Assembly: GCF_030056815.1 (NCBI RefSeq)
Contig: NZ_JASHKR010000045.1
Location: 1 to 37,870 of the forward strand
Reading direction: 5' to 3'
DNA from: Rhodococcus sp. IEGM 1379
GTDB taxonomy: Bacteria; Actinomycetota; Actinomycetes; Mycobacteriales; Mycobacteriaceae
Length of the DNA: 37,870 nt
Shown: in pieces, positions 24,723 through 33,670 of the stretch
Position numbering within the stretch: the first letter of the stretch is position 1
How the letters are laid out: each line of letters begins with the position of its first letter
Notes under the pieces: generated by a model
The model's database searches: none
What the model was told of the DNA's origin: nothing
The model's input: the letters and a program-made list of their open reading frames with translations, nothing else
Translations under genes and position numbers: made by a program

Positions 24723-25361
24723 ATGACCGCAACATCCCGATCCCGCTCCAACACCGTCGCAGCCGCGACGCTCGGAGACGACGATCTCAGCTCAAACGCG
24801 CAACGCGAACGCCGTAAGCGCATCCTGGACGCAACCCTGACGTTGGCGTCCAAGGGTGGCTACGAGGCCGTTCAGATGCGCGCAGTGGCTGAGCGAGCAG
24901 ATGTTGCCGTCGGCACGCTCTACCGATATTTCCCGTCGAAGGTGCACCTTCTGGTGTCCGCTCTGGCACGCGAATTCGAGAAGATCGACTCCAAGGGCAA
25001 GATTCCGCCCGGCACCAGCCCGCTCGAGCGCATGCAACTGATCTTGGGTTTGATCACCCGAGCCATGCAACGCGACCCACTTCTGACCGAAGCAATGACG
25101 CGAGCATTCATGTTTGCCGACGCGTCGGCCGCTGCCGAGGTCGACCAGGTCGGTCAATTGATGGACCGCCTGTTCGCACGAGCAATGACCGAAGACGACC
25201 CCAGCGAAGAACAGTTGGCTATCGCTCGCGTCATCTCCGACGTGTGGTTGTCCAATCTCGTCGCGTGGCTCACCCGTCGATCCTCGGCCACCGATGTCGC
25301 CAATCGTTTGGAACTCACTGTCGAGCTGCTGCTAGGCGACGGATCCCGTCGACCTGAGTAG
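24723..25361 (+). CDS. kstR: KstR, TetR-family repressor of sterol catabolism
   Basis: The 212-residue protein starts at ATG 24723 with AAGGAAA 7 bp upstream. Its N-terminal block QRERRKRILDATLTLASKGG and helix-turn-helix QMRAVAERADVAVGTLYRYF closely resemble M. tuberculosis KstR (Rv3574). KstR binds TnnAAC-type palindromes and is released by 3-oxo-cholestenoyl-CoA-type metabolites. The two perfect operators in this window and its divergence from fadE34, as in mycobacteria, make the assignment firm. It lies just upstream of the unrelated trehalose gene, in the same direction. Confidence 0.95.
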   Translation: MTATSRSRSNTVAAATLGDDDLSSNAQRERRKRILDATLTLASKGGYEAVQMRAVAERADVAVGTLYRYFPSKVHLLVSALAREFEKIDSKGKIPPGTSPLERMQLILGLITRAMQRDPLLTEAMTRAFMFADASAAAEVDQVGQLMDRLFARAMTEDDPSEEQLAIARVISDVWLSNLVAWLTRRSSATDVANRLELTVELLLGDGSRRPE

Positions 25362-25401
25362 CGCGGCCAACACCTACCGCGCCAGGATGCGCTCGATCAC
25401 C

Positions 25402-25414
25402 TAGATTTGAAAAG
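25402..25414 (+). promoter_or_regulatory. Possible leaderless promoter of the otsB-GH15 gene
   Basis: TAGATT (25402-25407) lies 7 bases before the GTG start, the spacing expected of a -10 whose transcript begins at the start codon. No Shine-Dalgarno sequence stands clear of the start. Similar spacing is seen before pxpA (TAGACT 31968-31973, ATG 31980) and pxpC (GACAAT 32782-32787, ATG 32793). Leaderless mRNAs are common in actinobacteria. Inference. Confidence 0.4.
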
Positions 25415-28021
25415 GTGAGCGCACAGGATCTACCCATCGAACTCCGTCGAGCCCTTGCGGCCGTGGCACGAACACCACGCCTGCTGGTGGCTTCCGATTA
25501 CGACGGGACCATGGCTCCCATTGTCGCGGACCCGGAAAAGGCGTATCCCCGCGCAGAATCGGTTCGAGCGCTCCGCGCGCTCGCGAGCCTTGCTTCCACA
25601 ACGGCGGCGGTCATCTCCGGGCGAGCACTCAAAGACCTTGCTGCGCTGTCACGGCTACCCGCCGAAGTGCAGTTGGTCGGCAGTCACGGCTCCGAGTTCG
25701 ACATCGGATTCGTTCACGCCATCGACGCGGACGCCAAGAAGCTGCTCGACGAAATAGTCATCGAGTTGGTGCGAATTGCAGCCGACACCGTCGGCGCGAG
25801 CGTCGAGAAGAAGCCTGCCAGCGTTGCGTTGCACGTGAGAAACTGCAGCGCCGACGACGCGGAAAAGGCATTGATCGCCGTCCGCACCGAATCGGCGCTC
25901 TGGCCGGGCGTGCAGGTCACCGAAGGCAAGTTCGTCGTCGAATTGGCCGTCATCCCCACCGACAAGGGTCAAGCCCTCGACCTCATTCGCCACCAGGACG
26001 GCGCAACCGCGGCCGTCTTCATCGGCGACGACGTGACGGACGAAAAAGCCTTCAGCAGGCTCCAGGGACCCGATATCGGCATCAAGGTCGGGAGCGGAGA
26101 CAGCGTCGCCGCCTACCGAGTCGACAGCACCGAGGACGTTGCCGCCGCGCTGGCATTCCTTCTCGACGAGCGTCGTACCTGGCTCTCGGGTGCCGACGCG
26201 CCGCCCATCGAACGCCTCTCGATGCTCGCCAGCCCGCGTACGGTCGCACTTGTCACACCCGACGCCACCCTCACCTGGCTGTGCCATCCCGAACCCGATT
26301 CCGCAGCGGTGTTCGCTCATCTACTCGGCGGAACCGGCGCGGGACACTTCAGTGTCGGCCCACGGCGGACGGCACTCCCCCTGAGCCAGAAGTACCTCGA
26401 CGGCACGATGACGGTTCAGACCCGATGGGCGAGCTTATCCGTCACCGACTACCTCCCACACGACGTACCTGCGGGCCGAACCGATCTGACCCGCATCATC
26501 TCCGGCCGAGCAGACGCCATAGTCTCGTTCGCCCCGCGCCCGGAGTTCGGCCAAGGCCAGGTCACCCTCGAGGTTGTGGACGAGGGCATCCGCGTCACCG
26601 GAACCAACGAGCCGTACGTGCTGCGCTCCCCCGGCGTGCAGTGGAATATCGCTACCGACGGAAATCAACAGACGGCCCATGCCATCGTCGAACCGTCCAA
26701 GGGCGATGTGATTCTCGAATTGCGCTGTGGCACCGATGATATCGGCCCGTCCGAGGTTCTCGAGATAGACCGTCGAGCAACGTCCGAATCCTACTGGTCG
26801 GACTGGGCAAAAACGCTCGACCTTCCAAAGCTCAAGCCGGACTTAATGAAACGCTCCGCACTGACCCTGCGCGGGCTGGTTCACGCCGATTCCGGTTCCA
26901 TCATGGCCGCAGCAACGACGTCGTTGCCCGAAGAGATCGGCGGAGTCCGCAACTGGGACTACCGGTACTGCTGGCTGCGTGATGCTGCGCTCACCGCAAC
27001 AGCTCTCGTGAGCGTGGGCTCCACCGCCGAAGCCGAGAATTACCTCGACTGGGTTCACCGCGTCCTCGAAACACTGCCCGGGCCCGAGCGTCTGCACCCG
27101 CTGTACACCTTGCACGGCACATCACTGCCACCCGAGGCTGTTATCGACTCGCTCCCCGGATATGCAGGATCCCGACCTGTTCGAGTGGGCAACGCCGCCA
27201 ACCAGCAGGTTCAGCTCGACGTGTTCGGCCCGATCGTCGAATTGATCGGACACCTTGCCGATTCACGCGAAAAGACCGGCGTCTCCAATGCCCGCGTTTC
27301 CAATGCCCGCGTTTCCAATGCCCGCGTTTCCAATGCCCTGAGTGATCGCGACTGGGAACTGGTGTGCGCCATGGTCGAAGCCGTCCAACGCCGATGGTTC
27401 GAACCTGATCACGGCATCTGGGAGATCCGCGACAACCCCCGCCACCACGTCTATTCCAAGGTGATGGGCTGGGTGACGGTCGACCGCGCGGTAAAACTGG
27501 CCGACCGCTTCGGACGCGAGGCACTGCCCGAGTGGGCAGAATTGCGCGACCAGATCGCCGACGAGGTACGCGAAAAGGGCTGGAAGGACGACGTGCAGTC
27601 CTACACCGCAGCCTACGACGGCACCGATCTCGACGCGGCCACCCTGCACATCGGACTGTCGGGATTGATCGATCCCTCCGATCCCCGATTTGCCGCCACG
27701 GTCACTGCAACAGAGGCCGAATTGCGTAGCGGCTCAACGGTGTACCGCTACCACCATGACGACGGCCTGCCCGGCATCGAAGGCGGGTTCCACCTCTGTG
27801 CGGCCTGGCTGGTGGAGGCATACCTCCTGATCGGTCAACGCCTGCAGGCCGAGGCACTGTTCGACCAACTGGTTGCAGCAGCCGGACCCACCGGACTGTT
27901 GGCAGAAGAGTACGACCCGGTCGCAGAACGCTCACTCGGCAACCATCCTCAGGCCTACAGCCATCTCGGATTGTTGCGCTGCGCTCAACTCCTGGCCGAA
28001 CCCGCTCAGCTCTTGGCCTGA
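25415..28021 (+). CDS. OtsB-GH15 fusion: trehalose-6-phosphatase plus glucoamylase/trehalase domain
   Basis: The 868-residue protein joins two enzymes. Residues about 1-255 are an OtsB HAD phosphatase: DYDGTMAPIV holds the catalytic Asp pair, ISGR follows, and GDDVTDEKAF closes the site. Residues about 285-868 are a GH15 domain with RNWDYRYCWLRDAAL (near residue 512) and a C-terminal AEEYDP. GH15 enzymes in this lineage hydrolyse trehalose or alpha-glucans. The fusion could dephosphorylate trehalose-6-phosphate and then split trehalose, or regulate the pool. A VSNAR repeat (x4) interrupts the GH15 domain at residues 623-642, and AQLLAEP-AQLLA ends it. The last 16 bp overlap the opposing lacI-type gene. 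Confidence 0.85.
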   Translation: MSAQDLPIELRRALAAVARTPRLLVASDYDGTMAPIVADPEKAYPRAESVRALRALASLASTTAAVISGRALKDLAALSRLPAEVQLVGSHGSEFDIGFVHAIDADAKKLLDEIVIELVRIAADTVGASVEKKPASVALHVRNCSADDAEKALIAVRTESALWPGVQVTEGKFVVELAVIPTDKGQALDLIRHQDGATAAVFIGDDVTDEKAFSRLQGPDIGIKVGSGDSVAAYRVDSTEDVAAALAFLLDERRTWLSGADAPPIERLSMLASPRTVALVTPDATLTWLCHPEPDSAAVFAHLLGGTGAGHFSVGPRRTALPLSQKYLDGTMTVQTRWASLSVTDYLPHDVPAGRTDLTRIISGRADAIVSFAPRPEFGQGQVTLEVVDEGIRVTGTNEPYVLRSPGVQWNIATDGNQQTAHAIVEPSKGDVILELRCGTDDIGPSEVLEIDRRATSESYWSDWAKTLDLPKLKPDLMKRSALTLRGLVHADSGSIMAAATTSLPEEIGGVRNWDYRYCWLRDAALTATALVSVGSTAEAENYLDWVHRVLETLPGPERLHPLYTLHGTSLPPEAVIDSLPGYAGSRPVRVGNAANQQVQLDVFGPIVELIGHLADSREKTGVSNARVSNARVSNARVSNALSDRDWELVCAMVEAVQRRWFEPDHGIWEIRDNPRHHVYSKVMGWVTVDRAVKLADRFGREALPEWAELRDQIADEVREKGWKDDVQSYTAAYDGTDLDAATLHIGLSGLIDPSDPRFAATVTATEAELRSGSTVYRYHHDDGLPGIEGGFHLCAAWLVEAYLLIGQRLQAEALFDQLVAAAGPTGLLAEEYDPVAERSLGNHPQAYSHLGLLRCAQLLAEPAQLLA
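27281..27340. repeat. 15-bp in-frame tandem repeat x4 inside the GH15 domain
   Basis: Four units start at 27281, 27296, 27311 and 27326. The middle two are identical (GTTTCCAATGCCCGC); the first and last differ by one or two bases. They encode VSNAR three times and VSNAL once, as an insertion between conserved helices of the GH15 barrel. Near identity points to recent slippage. Confidence 0.95.
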
Positions 28022-28024
28022 CCT
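27983..28024. repeat. 21-bp duplication across the otsB-GH15 stop codon
   Basis: Two 21-bp units (27983-28003, 28004-28024) share GCTCA-CTC-TGGCC-type sequence with a few changes. They encode AQLLAEP and then AQLLA-stop. The second unit lies in the 16-bp overlap with the opposing regulator gene, so the duplication also affects that protein's C-terminus. Confidence 0.7.
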
Positions 28025-29094
28025 GCCGTTCGCCCGACCAGGAGTTCGGTCTCGAGCATCTCCACGACAGGCACTCCGGAGTTCGACGGCGACATCAGGA
28101 GCGCACCGGCGCGGCGGCCCTTCTCCTCCTGGGGCTGCCGCACCGTGGTCAGCGATTCGCGCAATGCTTCGCCGACGCCGTCGAAACCGGTGATCGACAA
28201 CTGCCCCGGTACATCGATTCCCTGCCACCGCGCCCAGTCCAGGGCGCCGAGGGCAAGCACGTCGGTGGTGCAGATCAGTACCGTGATCTTCGGATTCGTC
28301 GCGAGCGCCTCTGCTGCTGCGGAGTGCCCGGACTGCTTGGTGTGGACGTACCGTTCGATCACCGTGAGCGAGAGCGGATCCATGTTTGCCGCGACCATCG
28401 AGTCACGGACGCCTTCGATCCGTTCACGCTGAACGTGGAACCTGGGCGACTGCAGCCGTTCCTGGCTGACAACACCATCCATCCTGTCGCGGCCCAGGCG
28501 CATGCAGAGCACACCGATTTCGGTGTGCCCGAGACTGATCAGGTAGTCGGAAACCTTGCGCATGGCAGCACGGTCGTCGATGCCGACGAGCGATGCGCCG
28601 GGGATCTCGCGCGGCTGATCGCAGACCACGATCGGGATATGACGTTCGAGCACAGCCGCAAGATAGGGGTCGTCGGCGGCGACGGAGTAGACGACAAACC
28701 CGTCGACGCCGGCTTGTTGCACTACCGCTGCAGCATCCGCTTCGTGACGGCCGGGGCCGGCGGGAATCAAGAGGAGTCCCTGCCCTGCCTCTTCGCAGGA
28801 TTCGGAGAGACCGGCCAGGAAGCTCATGGCTGCCGGGTCACGGAAGCTGTAGCTGAGCGCTTCGGTGAGCAGAAGTCCGACGGCGCCGGCTTTTCGGGTA
28901 CGGAGGGAGCGGGCCACCGGATCGGGTCCGGCATATCCGCGTTGCTTGGCCGCTTGGAGCACTCGATCCCGAAGCTCGGCAGAGAGCTGATCGGGTCGGT
29001 TGTACGCGTTCGAGACTGTAGTTCTCGACACATTGAGCTCGGCGGCGAGCGACGCCAAAGTGGCTTGACGGCGTGGCTGACGTGACCGGGGCAT
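28006..29094 (-). CDS. LacI-family transcriptional regulator
   Basis: The 362-residue regulator has an N-terminal LacI helix-turn-helix (ATLASLAAELNVSRTTVSNA, then AYNRPDQLS and a hinge ending ARSLRTRKAGAVG). A periplasmic-binding-protein-like sugar domain follows, with GFDGVGEALRESLTTVRQP near the end. LacI proteins usually sense sugars. The gene converges on and overlaps otsB-GH15 by 16 bp, and diverges from the metal-transport operon across 140 bp. Control of the trehalose gene is plausible by function, but not shown. No clear Shine-Dalgarno precedes ATG 29094. Confidence 0.85.
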   Translation of the reverse strand: MPRSRQPRRQATLASLAAELNVSRTTVSNAYNRPDQLSAELRDRVLQAAKQRGYAGPDPVARSLRTRKAGAVGLLLTEALSYSFRDPAAMSFLAGLSESCEEAGQGLLLIPAGPGRHEADAAAVVQQAGVDGFVVYSVAADDPYLAAVLERHIPIVVCDQPREIPGASLVGIDDRAAMRKVSDYLISLGHTEIGVLCMRLGRDRMDGVVSQERLQSPRFHVQRERIEGVRDSMVAANMDPLSLTVIERYVHTKQSGHSAAAEALATNPKITVLICTTDVLALGALDWARWQGIDVPGQLSITGFDGVGEALRESLTTVRQPQEEKGRRAGALLMSPSNSGVPVVEMLETELLVGRTAGQAKS

Positions 29095-29181
29095 AGACGG
29101 ACGCTATCGGTAGTCGTCATGGTCGGCGCGTTTGGGCCGAAGCGAACATGTACTACCAGCGATTATGGGCTAATGTGTAAC

Positions 29182-29194
29182 GGTAACGGTTTCC
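29182..29194. promoter_or_regulatory. Operator candidate between lacI-type gene and metal ABC operon
   Basis: GGTAAC-G-GTTTCC is a 13-bp inverted repeat with one mismatch, preceded by TAACGG as a direct repeat (TAACGGTAACGG). TAATGT (29171-29176) just upstream may be a -10. It lies 40 bp before the binding-protein start and 88 bp before the LacI start. It could be a metal-regulator (Zur/MntR-like) or LacI site; it is not a good match to a Zur consensus I recall. Confidence 0.4.
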
Positions 29195-29234
29195 AATAGC
29201 GTTTAGCCTCGCCTTTGTTCAGGAGAAGACCCCA

Positions 29235-30185
29235 GTGCGATTGTCGCCGAAATTCCGAACCACCACCGCGATTGCTGCTGTCTCGGTCGTCGCAGCATTC
29301 GCGCTCACGGCCTGCGGATCCAGCTCCTCCAAAGACGAAGGCATCACCGTCGTCGCATCCACAAACGTGTGGGGCAACGTCGCGCAGGCCGTCGCCGGCG
29401 ACACACTGACCGTCACGTCCATCATCGACGAGCCGTCCGCAGATCCGCACTCTTTCGAAACCACGCCCGCCCAGGCCGCGAAGATCACCGACGCATCCCT
29501 GGTCATCTACAACGGCGGTGGCTACGACCAGTTCATCACCGACATTCTCGACGCCGGCAAGGGAAATCAGAAAACGGTCAACGCATACAACCTGCTCGAC
29601 GGTGGCATCCACGCAAACGAAACGACCGGCGCATCTCATGACGGCCACACCCACGGCTCGGTCAACGAACATGTCTGGTTCGACATCCCCACCGTCGACG
29701 CCGTAGCGCACTCCATCGCCGATCAACTGAGCGTGCTCGACCCCGAGAACGCGTCGATGTACGAGGCAAATGCACAGGCCTACAGCCAGAAGCTCGCCGG
29801 GATCACCACCATCACCGATTCCATTGCCGCCGCCCATGCCGGCACCGGCGTCGCGCAGACCGAACCCATTGCGCACTATCTGCTACTTGCTACCGAACTC
29901 AAAGATGTCACTCCCGAAGAGTTCACCAGCGCCATCGAAGACGGCAACGACCCGTCGCCCGCGGCCATCGCTGCAACCCGCGAACTGTTGACGGGCGAGA
30001 AGGCCCGCGCGCTGCTCTACAACGTCCAGACACAGGACAAAGTGACCCAGGACATGCGCTCCACCGCCGAAAAAGCGGGCATCCCCATCGTCGAGGTTAC
30101 GGAAACTCTGCCCGAGGGCCTGGACTACATTCAGTGGCAGACGCAGACTGCGGAGTCACTCGCAAACGCTCTCTCTGCCCAGTAA
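29235..30185 (+). CDS. Metal (Zn/Mn-type) ABC transporter substrate-binding lipoprotein
   Basis: The 316-residue lipoprotein starts at GTG 29235 with AGGAGA 8 bp upstream and has Cys27 in LTAC. It belongs to the cluster A-I (ZnuA/TroA) family: SADPHSFE supplies His72, a His-rich loop SHDGHTHGS covers residues 134-142, NEHVWFD gives His146, and EPIAHYLL and DGNDPSPAA give the remaining ligands. His-rich loops are typical of zinc-binding members. It delivers the metal to the ATPase-permease encoded next. Metal choice (Zn or Mn) is not certain. Confidence 0.88.
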   Translation: MRLSPKFRTTTAIAAVSVVAAFALTACGSSSSKDEGITVVASTNVWGNVAQAVAGDTLTVTSIIDEPSADPHSFETTPAQAAKITDASLVIYNGGGYDQFITDILDAGKGNQKTVNAYNLLDGGIHANETTGASHDGHTHGSVNEHVWFDIPTVDAVAHSIADQLSVLDPENASMYEANAQAYSQKLAGITTITDSIAAAHAGTGVAQTEPIAHYLLLATELKDVTPEEFTSAIEDGNDPSPAAIAATRELLTGEKARALLYNVQTQDKVTQDMRSTAEKAGIPIVEVTETLPEGLDYIQWQTQTAESLANALSAQ

Positions 30186-30224
30186 TTTTTCGCCCACTTA
30201 CTTACGAGAAGAACCGATCGGCTT

Positions 30225-31082
30225 GTGACAGAAACTTCCGCTTTACCTGCAGTGTCCCTGAAGGGCGCCCGATTGTCCTTCGGCGCCCGCACCCTTTGGG
30301 ACGGCCTCGATCTCGACGTTCAGCCAGGCGAATTCATCGCCGTGCTCGGTCCCAACGGTTCCGGCAAGACCTCGCTCCTGAAAATCCTGCTGGGACAGCT
30401 CCAACTCAGCGGCGGCACAGCCGAAATCGTCGGCACCCCGGCCCGCGCCGGCAACTCGCACGTCGGATACATCCCACAGCAAAAATCCATCGACGACGGA
30501 CTCCCCCTCCGTGGGCGCGATCTTGTCGGTCTCGGTGTCGACGGACATCAGTGGGGCACCGGTCTGCTGCGGCGGGCGCGTCGACGCAAGATTGTCGACG
30601 ACGCCATCGCGCAGGTCAGCGCGCAGTCGTATGCCGACGCCCCCATCGGTTCCATGTCCGGTGGCGAGCAACAACGACTGCGCATCGCGCAGGCGCTGGT
30701 CGGCGATCCGAAGATCCTGCTGTGCGACGAACCGCTCCTGAGCCTCGACCTCGCGAATCAGCATCTCGTTTCCAGTTTGATCGACAAGCGTCGACGCACC
30801 CATGACACCGCAGTGCTGTTCGTGACCCACGAGATCAATCCGATCCTGCCGTTGGTAGATCGGGTGCTGTATCTGGTGGACGGCAAGTTCCGCATCGGTA
30901 CGCCGGCAGAGGTGATGACGTCGGAGGTCCTGTCGGATCTGTACAACACCGACGTCGAGGTCTTACAAGTTCGCGGCCGCCTGGTTGTCGTCGGCACCGG
31001 CGACGCCATCGACGCTCTCGGCAGCGCAGGCGGACTCCGTCCCGGCGAAGGCGTTCACCACAGCGATGAGGATCACCACTAG
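30225..31082 (+). CDS. Metal ABC transporter ATPase (ZnuC-like)
   Basis: The 285-residue ATPase starts at GTG 30225. Walker A is GPNGSGKT, the signature SMSGGEQQRLRIAQAL and Walker B ILLCDEPLLSLD, and FVTHEINPILPLVDRVLYL contains the switch His. The C-terminus ends in a His/Asp cluster (HHSDEDHH), which may bind or sense metal. Its TAG shares one base with the permease GTG at 31082. Family members drive metal import across the cytoplasmic membrane. Confidence 0.88.
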   Translation: MTETSALPAVSLKGARLSFGARTLWDGLDLDVQPGEFIAVLGPNGSGKTSLLKILLGQLQLSGGTAEIVGTPARAGNSHVGYIPQQKSIDDGLPLRGRDLVGLGVDGHQWGTGLLRRARRRKIVDDAIAQVSAQSYADAPIGSMSGGEQQRLRIAQALVGDPKILLCDEPLLSLDLANQHLVSSLIDKRRRTHDTAVLFVTHEINPILPLVDRVLYLVDGKFRIGTPAEVMTSEVLSDLYNTDVEVLQVRGRLVVVGTGDAIDALGSAGGLRPGEGVHHSDEDHH

Positions 31083-31963
31083 TGAGTAACAAGTTCACCG
31101 ACGCGATGTCGCGGATGTTCGACGTGTCCGCGACCATCGACCTTCTGCAGTACGACTTCGTTCAGCAGGCTTTGATCGCCGGTGCGATCCTCGGGTTGCT
31201 GGCCGGCATCATCGGCCCCCTGATCGTGAGCCGGCAGATGTCGTTCTCCGTCCACGGCACCAGTGAGCTGTCACTGACCGGTGCGTCTGCCGCCCTGCTT
31301 GTCGGCGTGAGCGTCGGAGCCGGAGCCATCGTCGGTTCGGTGGTCGCCGCAGTACTGTTCGGATTGTTGGGAGCCAAAGCGCGAGATCGTGATTCGGTGA
31401 TCGGCGTGATCATGGCCTTCGGGCTCGGACTGTCGGTGCTGTTCCTCTGGGCGTACGACGGGCGTACCGGAACCAGTTTTTCGTTGCTGGTCGGTCAGAT
31501 CGTGGCACCGGGTAACAGCGGTCTCGAACTCCTTCTTCTGTGCGCCGTCATCGTGATCGGCACGCTCGGATTCATCTACCGCCCTTTGCTGTTCGCAAGT
31601 ACCGATCCCGAAGTTGCTGCAGCGCGCGGCGTTCCGGTGCGTGTACTGTCTATCGCCTTTGCTGTTCTGGTCGGTATCACTGCGGCTCTGGGTGTGCAGA
31701 TCGTCGGCGCACTGTTGGTGATGTCGTTGCTCATTACCCCCGCTGCGGCCGCTGCCTACGTCACGGCAAGTCCTCTCAAGGCCACGATCCTCTCGGTTCT
31801 CTTCGCCGAACTGGCAGCCGTCGGCGGCATCCTGCTGTCGCTGGCACCCGGAGTTCCCGTGTCCAGCTTCGTCACCTCGGTGTCGTTCGTGATCTACCTG
31901 GTGTGCCGTCTGACCGGATCTGCGCGTCGTAAGAATGCCGGACGGATTCCGGCACACGCCTGA
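31082..31963 (+). CDS. Metal ABC transporter permease (ZnuB-like)
   Basis: The 293-residue protein has about eight hydrophobic helices and the ABC-3 pattern: SFSVHGTSELSLTGAS, then LLFASTDPEVAAARGVPV and VGALLVMSLLITPAAAA. These match permeases of zinc/manganese importers. It starts at GTG 31082, coupled to the ATPase. A 7-bp hairpin (31936-31942 and 31948-31954) lies in its last codons, and pxpA follows after 16 bp. Confidence 0.88.
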   Translation: MSNKFTDAMSRMFDVSATIDLLQYDFVQQALIAGAILGLLAGIIGPLIVSRQMSFSVHGTSELSLTGASAALLVGVSVGAGAIVGSVVAAVLFGLLGAKARDRDSVIGVIMAFGLGLSVLFLWAYDGRTGTSFSLLVGQIVAPGNSGLELLLLCAVIVIGTLGFIYRPLLFASTDPEVAAARGVPVRVLSIAFAVLVGITAALGVQIVGALLVMSLLITPAAAAAYVTASPLKATILSVLFAELAAVGGILLSLAPGVPVSSFVTSVSFVIYLVCRLTGSARRKNAGRIPAHA

Positions 31964-31979
31964 CTCCTAGACTCGAGCC

Positions 31980-32741
31980 ATGACGTTTCGTGTTGACCTG
32001 AACAGCGACCTCGGTGAAGGTTTCGGCGCCTGGACTTTGGGCGACGACGACGCGATGCTGAAAGTGGTCACCAGCGCGAACATCGCGTGCGGCTTTCATG
32101 CCGGCGACCCGACAACACTGTTGGCAACGTGCCGCTCCGCAGTAGCCGGCGACGTGCGGATCGGCGCGCAGGTCGGTTACCGCGATCTCGCCGGATTCGG
32201 TCGACGCTTCATCGACGTTTCCCCGGCAGACCTGACCGCCGACGTCATGTATCAAATCGGAGCCCTCGACGGGCTGGCCCGCGTCGCCGGCTCCCGCGTC
32301 ACCTACGTCAAACCCCATGGCGCGCTCTACAACGCGATAGTTCACCACCGCGAGCAAGCACGGGCAGTTGTTGACGCCGTCCGCAGTTACGACGCGTCCC
32401 TCCCGGTTCTCGGTCTGCCGGATTCGGTGTTTCTGGCCGAGGCCGAAGCCGTTGGCCTGCGTGTTGTCACCGAGGCATTTGCCGACCGTGCCTATACGCC
32501 CGAGGGAACACTGGTTCCCCGAAACCAGACCGGCGCAGTCCTTCACGACCCGGTCGCCATTGCCGAACGCGTCCGCCGACTCGTTGCCGAAGGCACCATC
32601 GACGCCATCGACGGCACCGTTCTGACCGTCAATGCCGACTCTGTGTGCGTCCACGGCGACAGCCCCGCCGCTGTCGACATGGCTACCGAAATTTGGAAGC
32701 TACTCACTGCGTCCGGAGTTTCGATCACTCCGTTCACCTGA
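31980..32741 (+). CDS. pxpA: 5-oxoprolinase subunit PxpA (LamB/YcsF family)
   Basis: The 253-residue protein has the family start [12 protein letters not shown], then [17 protein letters not shown]-like region [25 protein letters not shown] and [17 protein letters not shown]. PxpA with PxpB and PxpC cleaves 5-oxoproline to glutamate using ATP. The start has no Shine-Dalgarno, but TAGACT ends 6 bases upstream, so the mRNA may be leaderless. PxpC follows, yet no PxpB gene is present. Confidence 0.92.
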   Translation: MTFRVDLNSDLGEGFGAWTLGDDDAMLKVVTSANIACGFHAGDPTTLLATCRSAVAGDVRIGAQVGYRDLAGFGRRFIDVSPADLTADVMYQIGALDGLARVAGSRVTYVKPHGALYNAIVHHREQARAVVDAVRSYDASLPVLGLPDSVFLAEAEAVGLRVVTEAFADRAYTPEGTLVPRNQTGAVLHDPVAIAERVRRLVAEGTIDAIDGTVLTVNADSVCVHGDSPAAVDMATEIWKLLTASGVSITPFT

Positions 32742-32792
32742 CGTGATCGTCGGTCGCGATGTGCTCAGGCCATCGCTGCGAGACAATGGGCC

Positions 32793-33662
32793 ATGCCCTG
32801 GCTCGAGGTAGTGCGGACCGGCCCCCTGACCACGGTCCAAGACCACGGTCGTGTGGGATGCAGCGCCGTCGGTGTCGGCCGGTCCGGGGCGGCTGATCTG
32901 ATCTCCCACGATGCCGCAAACAGACTCGTGGGAAACACCGTTCATGCCGCCACGCTCGAAATCACGGTCGGCGGATTCGTGATGCGCACTGTCGGAGAAA
33001 TGACCGTCGCTATTACCGGGGCACGAGCGCCCTTGACCGTCAACGGCCGGCCCGCCGCCGGCTACTCCAGCCTCCACCTCCACAGCGGAGACCTTCTCGA
33101 AATCGGCTACGCCACCACCGGACTGCGCACCTACCTCGCCGTCCGAGGCGGTATCGACGTCCCGGAAACTCTCGGAAGTCGATCCACCGACACATTGGCC
33201 GGGCTCGGCCCCGAGCCCCTGCGCGTCGGCGACCAACTACTTGTGGGTGCTGAAGGCGGCGAATGGCCGAGTGAAGATCTCATCCCGCCGCCGGCACCCG
33301 CTCGCAGCCCAGTTCCCCTCGATATCACTCTCGGCCCCCGAGACAACTGGTTAACCCCGGCGTCCGTGCACGCTCTCCTCCACCATGCGTGGACGGTCAC
33401 CGAAGACACCGATCGTGTCGGCGTGAGATTACGAGGCCCCGGCCCCCTACATCGCTCACGCACCCAGGAACTGCCCAGCGAAGGCGTCGTAGCGGGATCG
33501 ATTCAAGTCCCACCGAACGGACAACCTGTAGTTTTCCTGGCAGACCACCCCGTAACCGGCGGGTACCCAGTCATTGGCGTCGTTACGGCACCGGGGATAG
33601 CAGCCTTAGCGCAAATGCGACCGGGAAGTACCGTAACTTTCCGGACATCACGCCACATCTGA
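32793..33662 (+). CDS. pxpC: 5-oxoprolinase subunit PxpC (biotin-dependent carboxylase-like)
   Basis: The 289-residue protein matches the PxpC/AHS2 domain: VVRTGPLTTVQDHGRVG, then VGRSGAADLISHDAANRLVGN, YLAVRGGID and a C-terminal TGGYPVIGVVTAPGIAALAQ. It normally pairs with PxpB (AHS1), which here is neither separate nor fused: only 51 bp separate it from pxpA. GACAAT stands 5 bases before the ATG. PxpB may lie elsewhere in the genome. The product is cytoplasmic. Confidence 0.9.
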   Translation: MPWLEVVRTGPLTTVQDHGRVGCSAVGVGRSGAADLISHDAANRLVGNTVHAATLEITVGGFVMRTVGEMTVAITGARAPLTVNGRPAAGYSSLHLHSGDLLEIGYATTGLRTYLAVRGGIDVPETLGSRSTDTLAGLGPEPLRVGDQLLVGAEGGEWPSEDLIPPPAPARSPVPLDITLGPRDNWLTPASVHALLHHAWTVTEDTDRVGVRLRGPGPLHRSRTQELPSEGVVAGSIQVPPNGQPVVFLADHPVTGGYPVIGVVTAPGIAALAQMRPGSTVTFRTSRHI

Positions 33663-33670
33663 GTGTCGCT

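Noticed and set aside
27281..27340. CRISPR array
   Set aside because: Units are 15 bp, directly abutting with no spacers, and in frame in a coding gene.
28324..29085. Plus-strand frame of about 253 codons
   Set aside because: Exactly antisense to the LacI-type gene, which has a clear helix-turn-helix and sugar-binding domain.
29182..29194. Firm Zur box before the metal transporter
   Set aside because: The palindrome is short with one mismatch and does not fit a recalled Zur consensus well, so it is kept only as an unassigned candidate.
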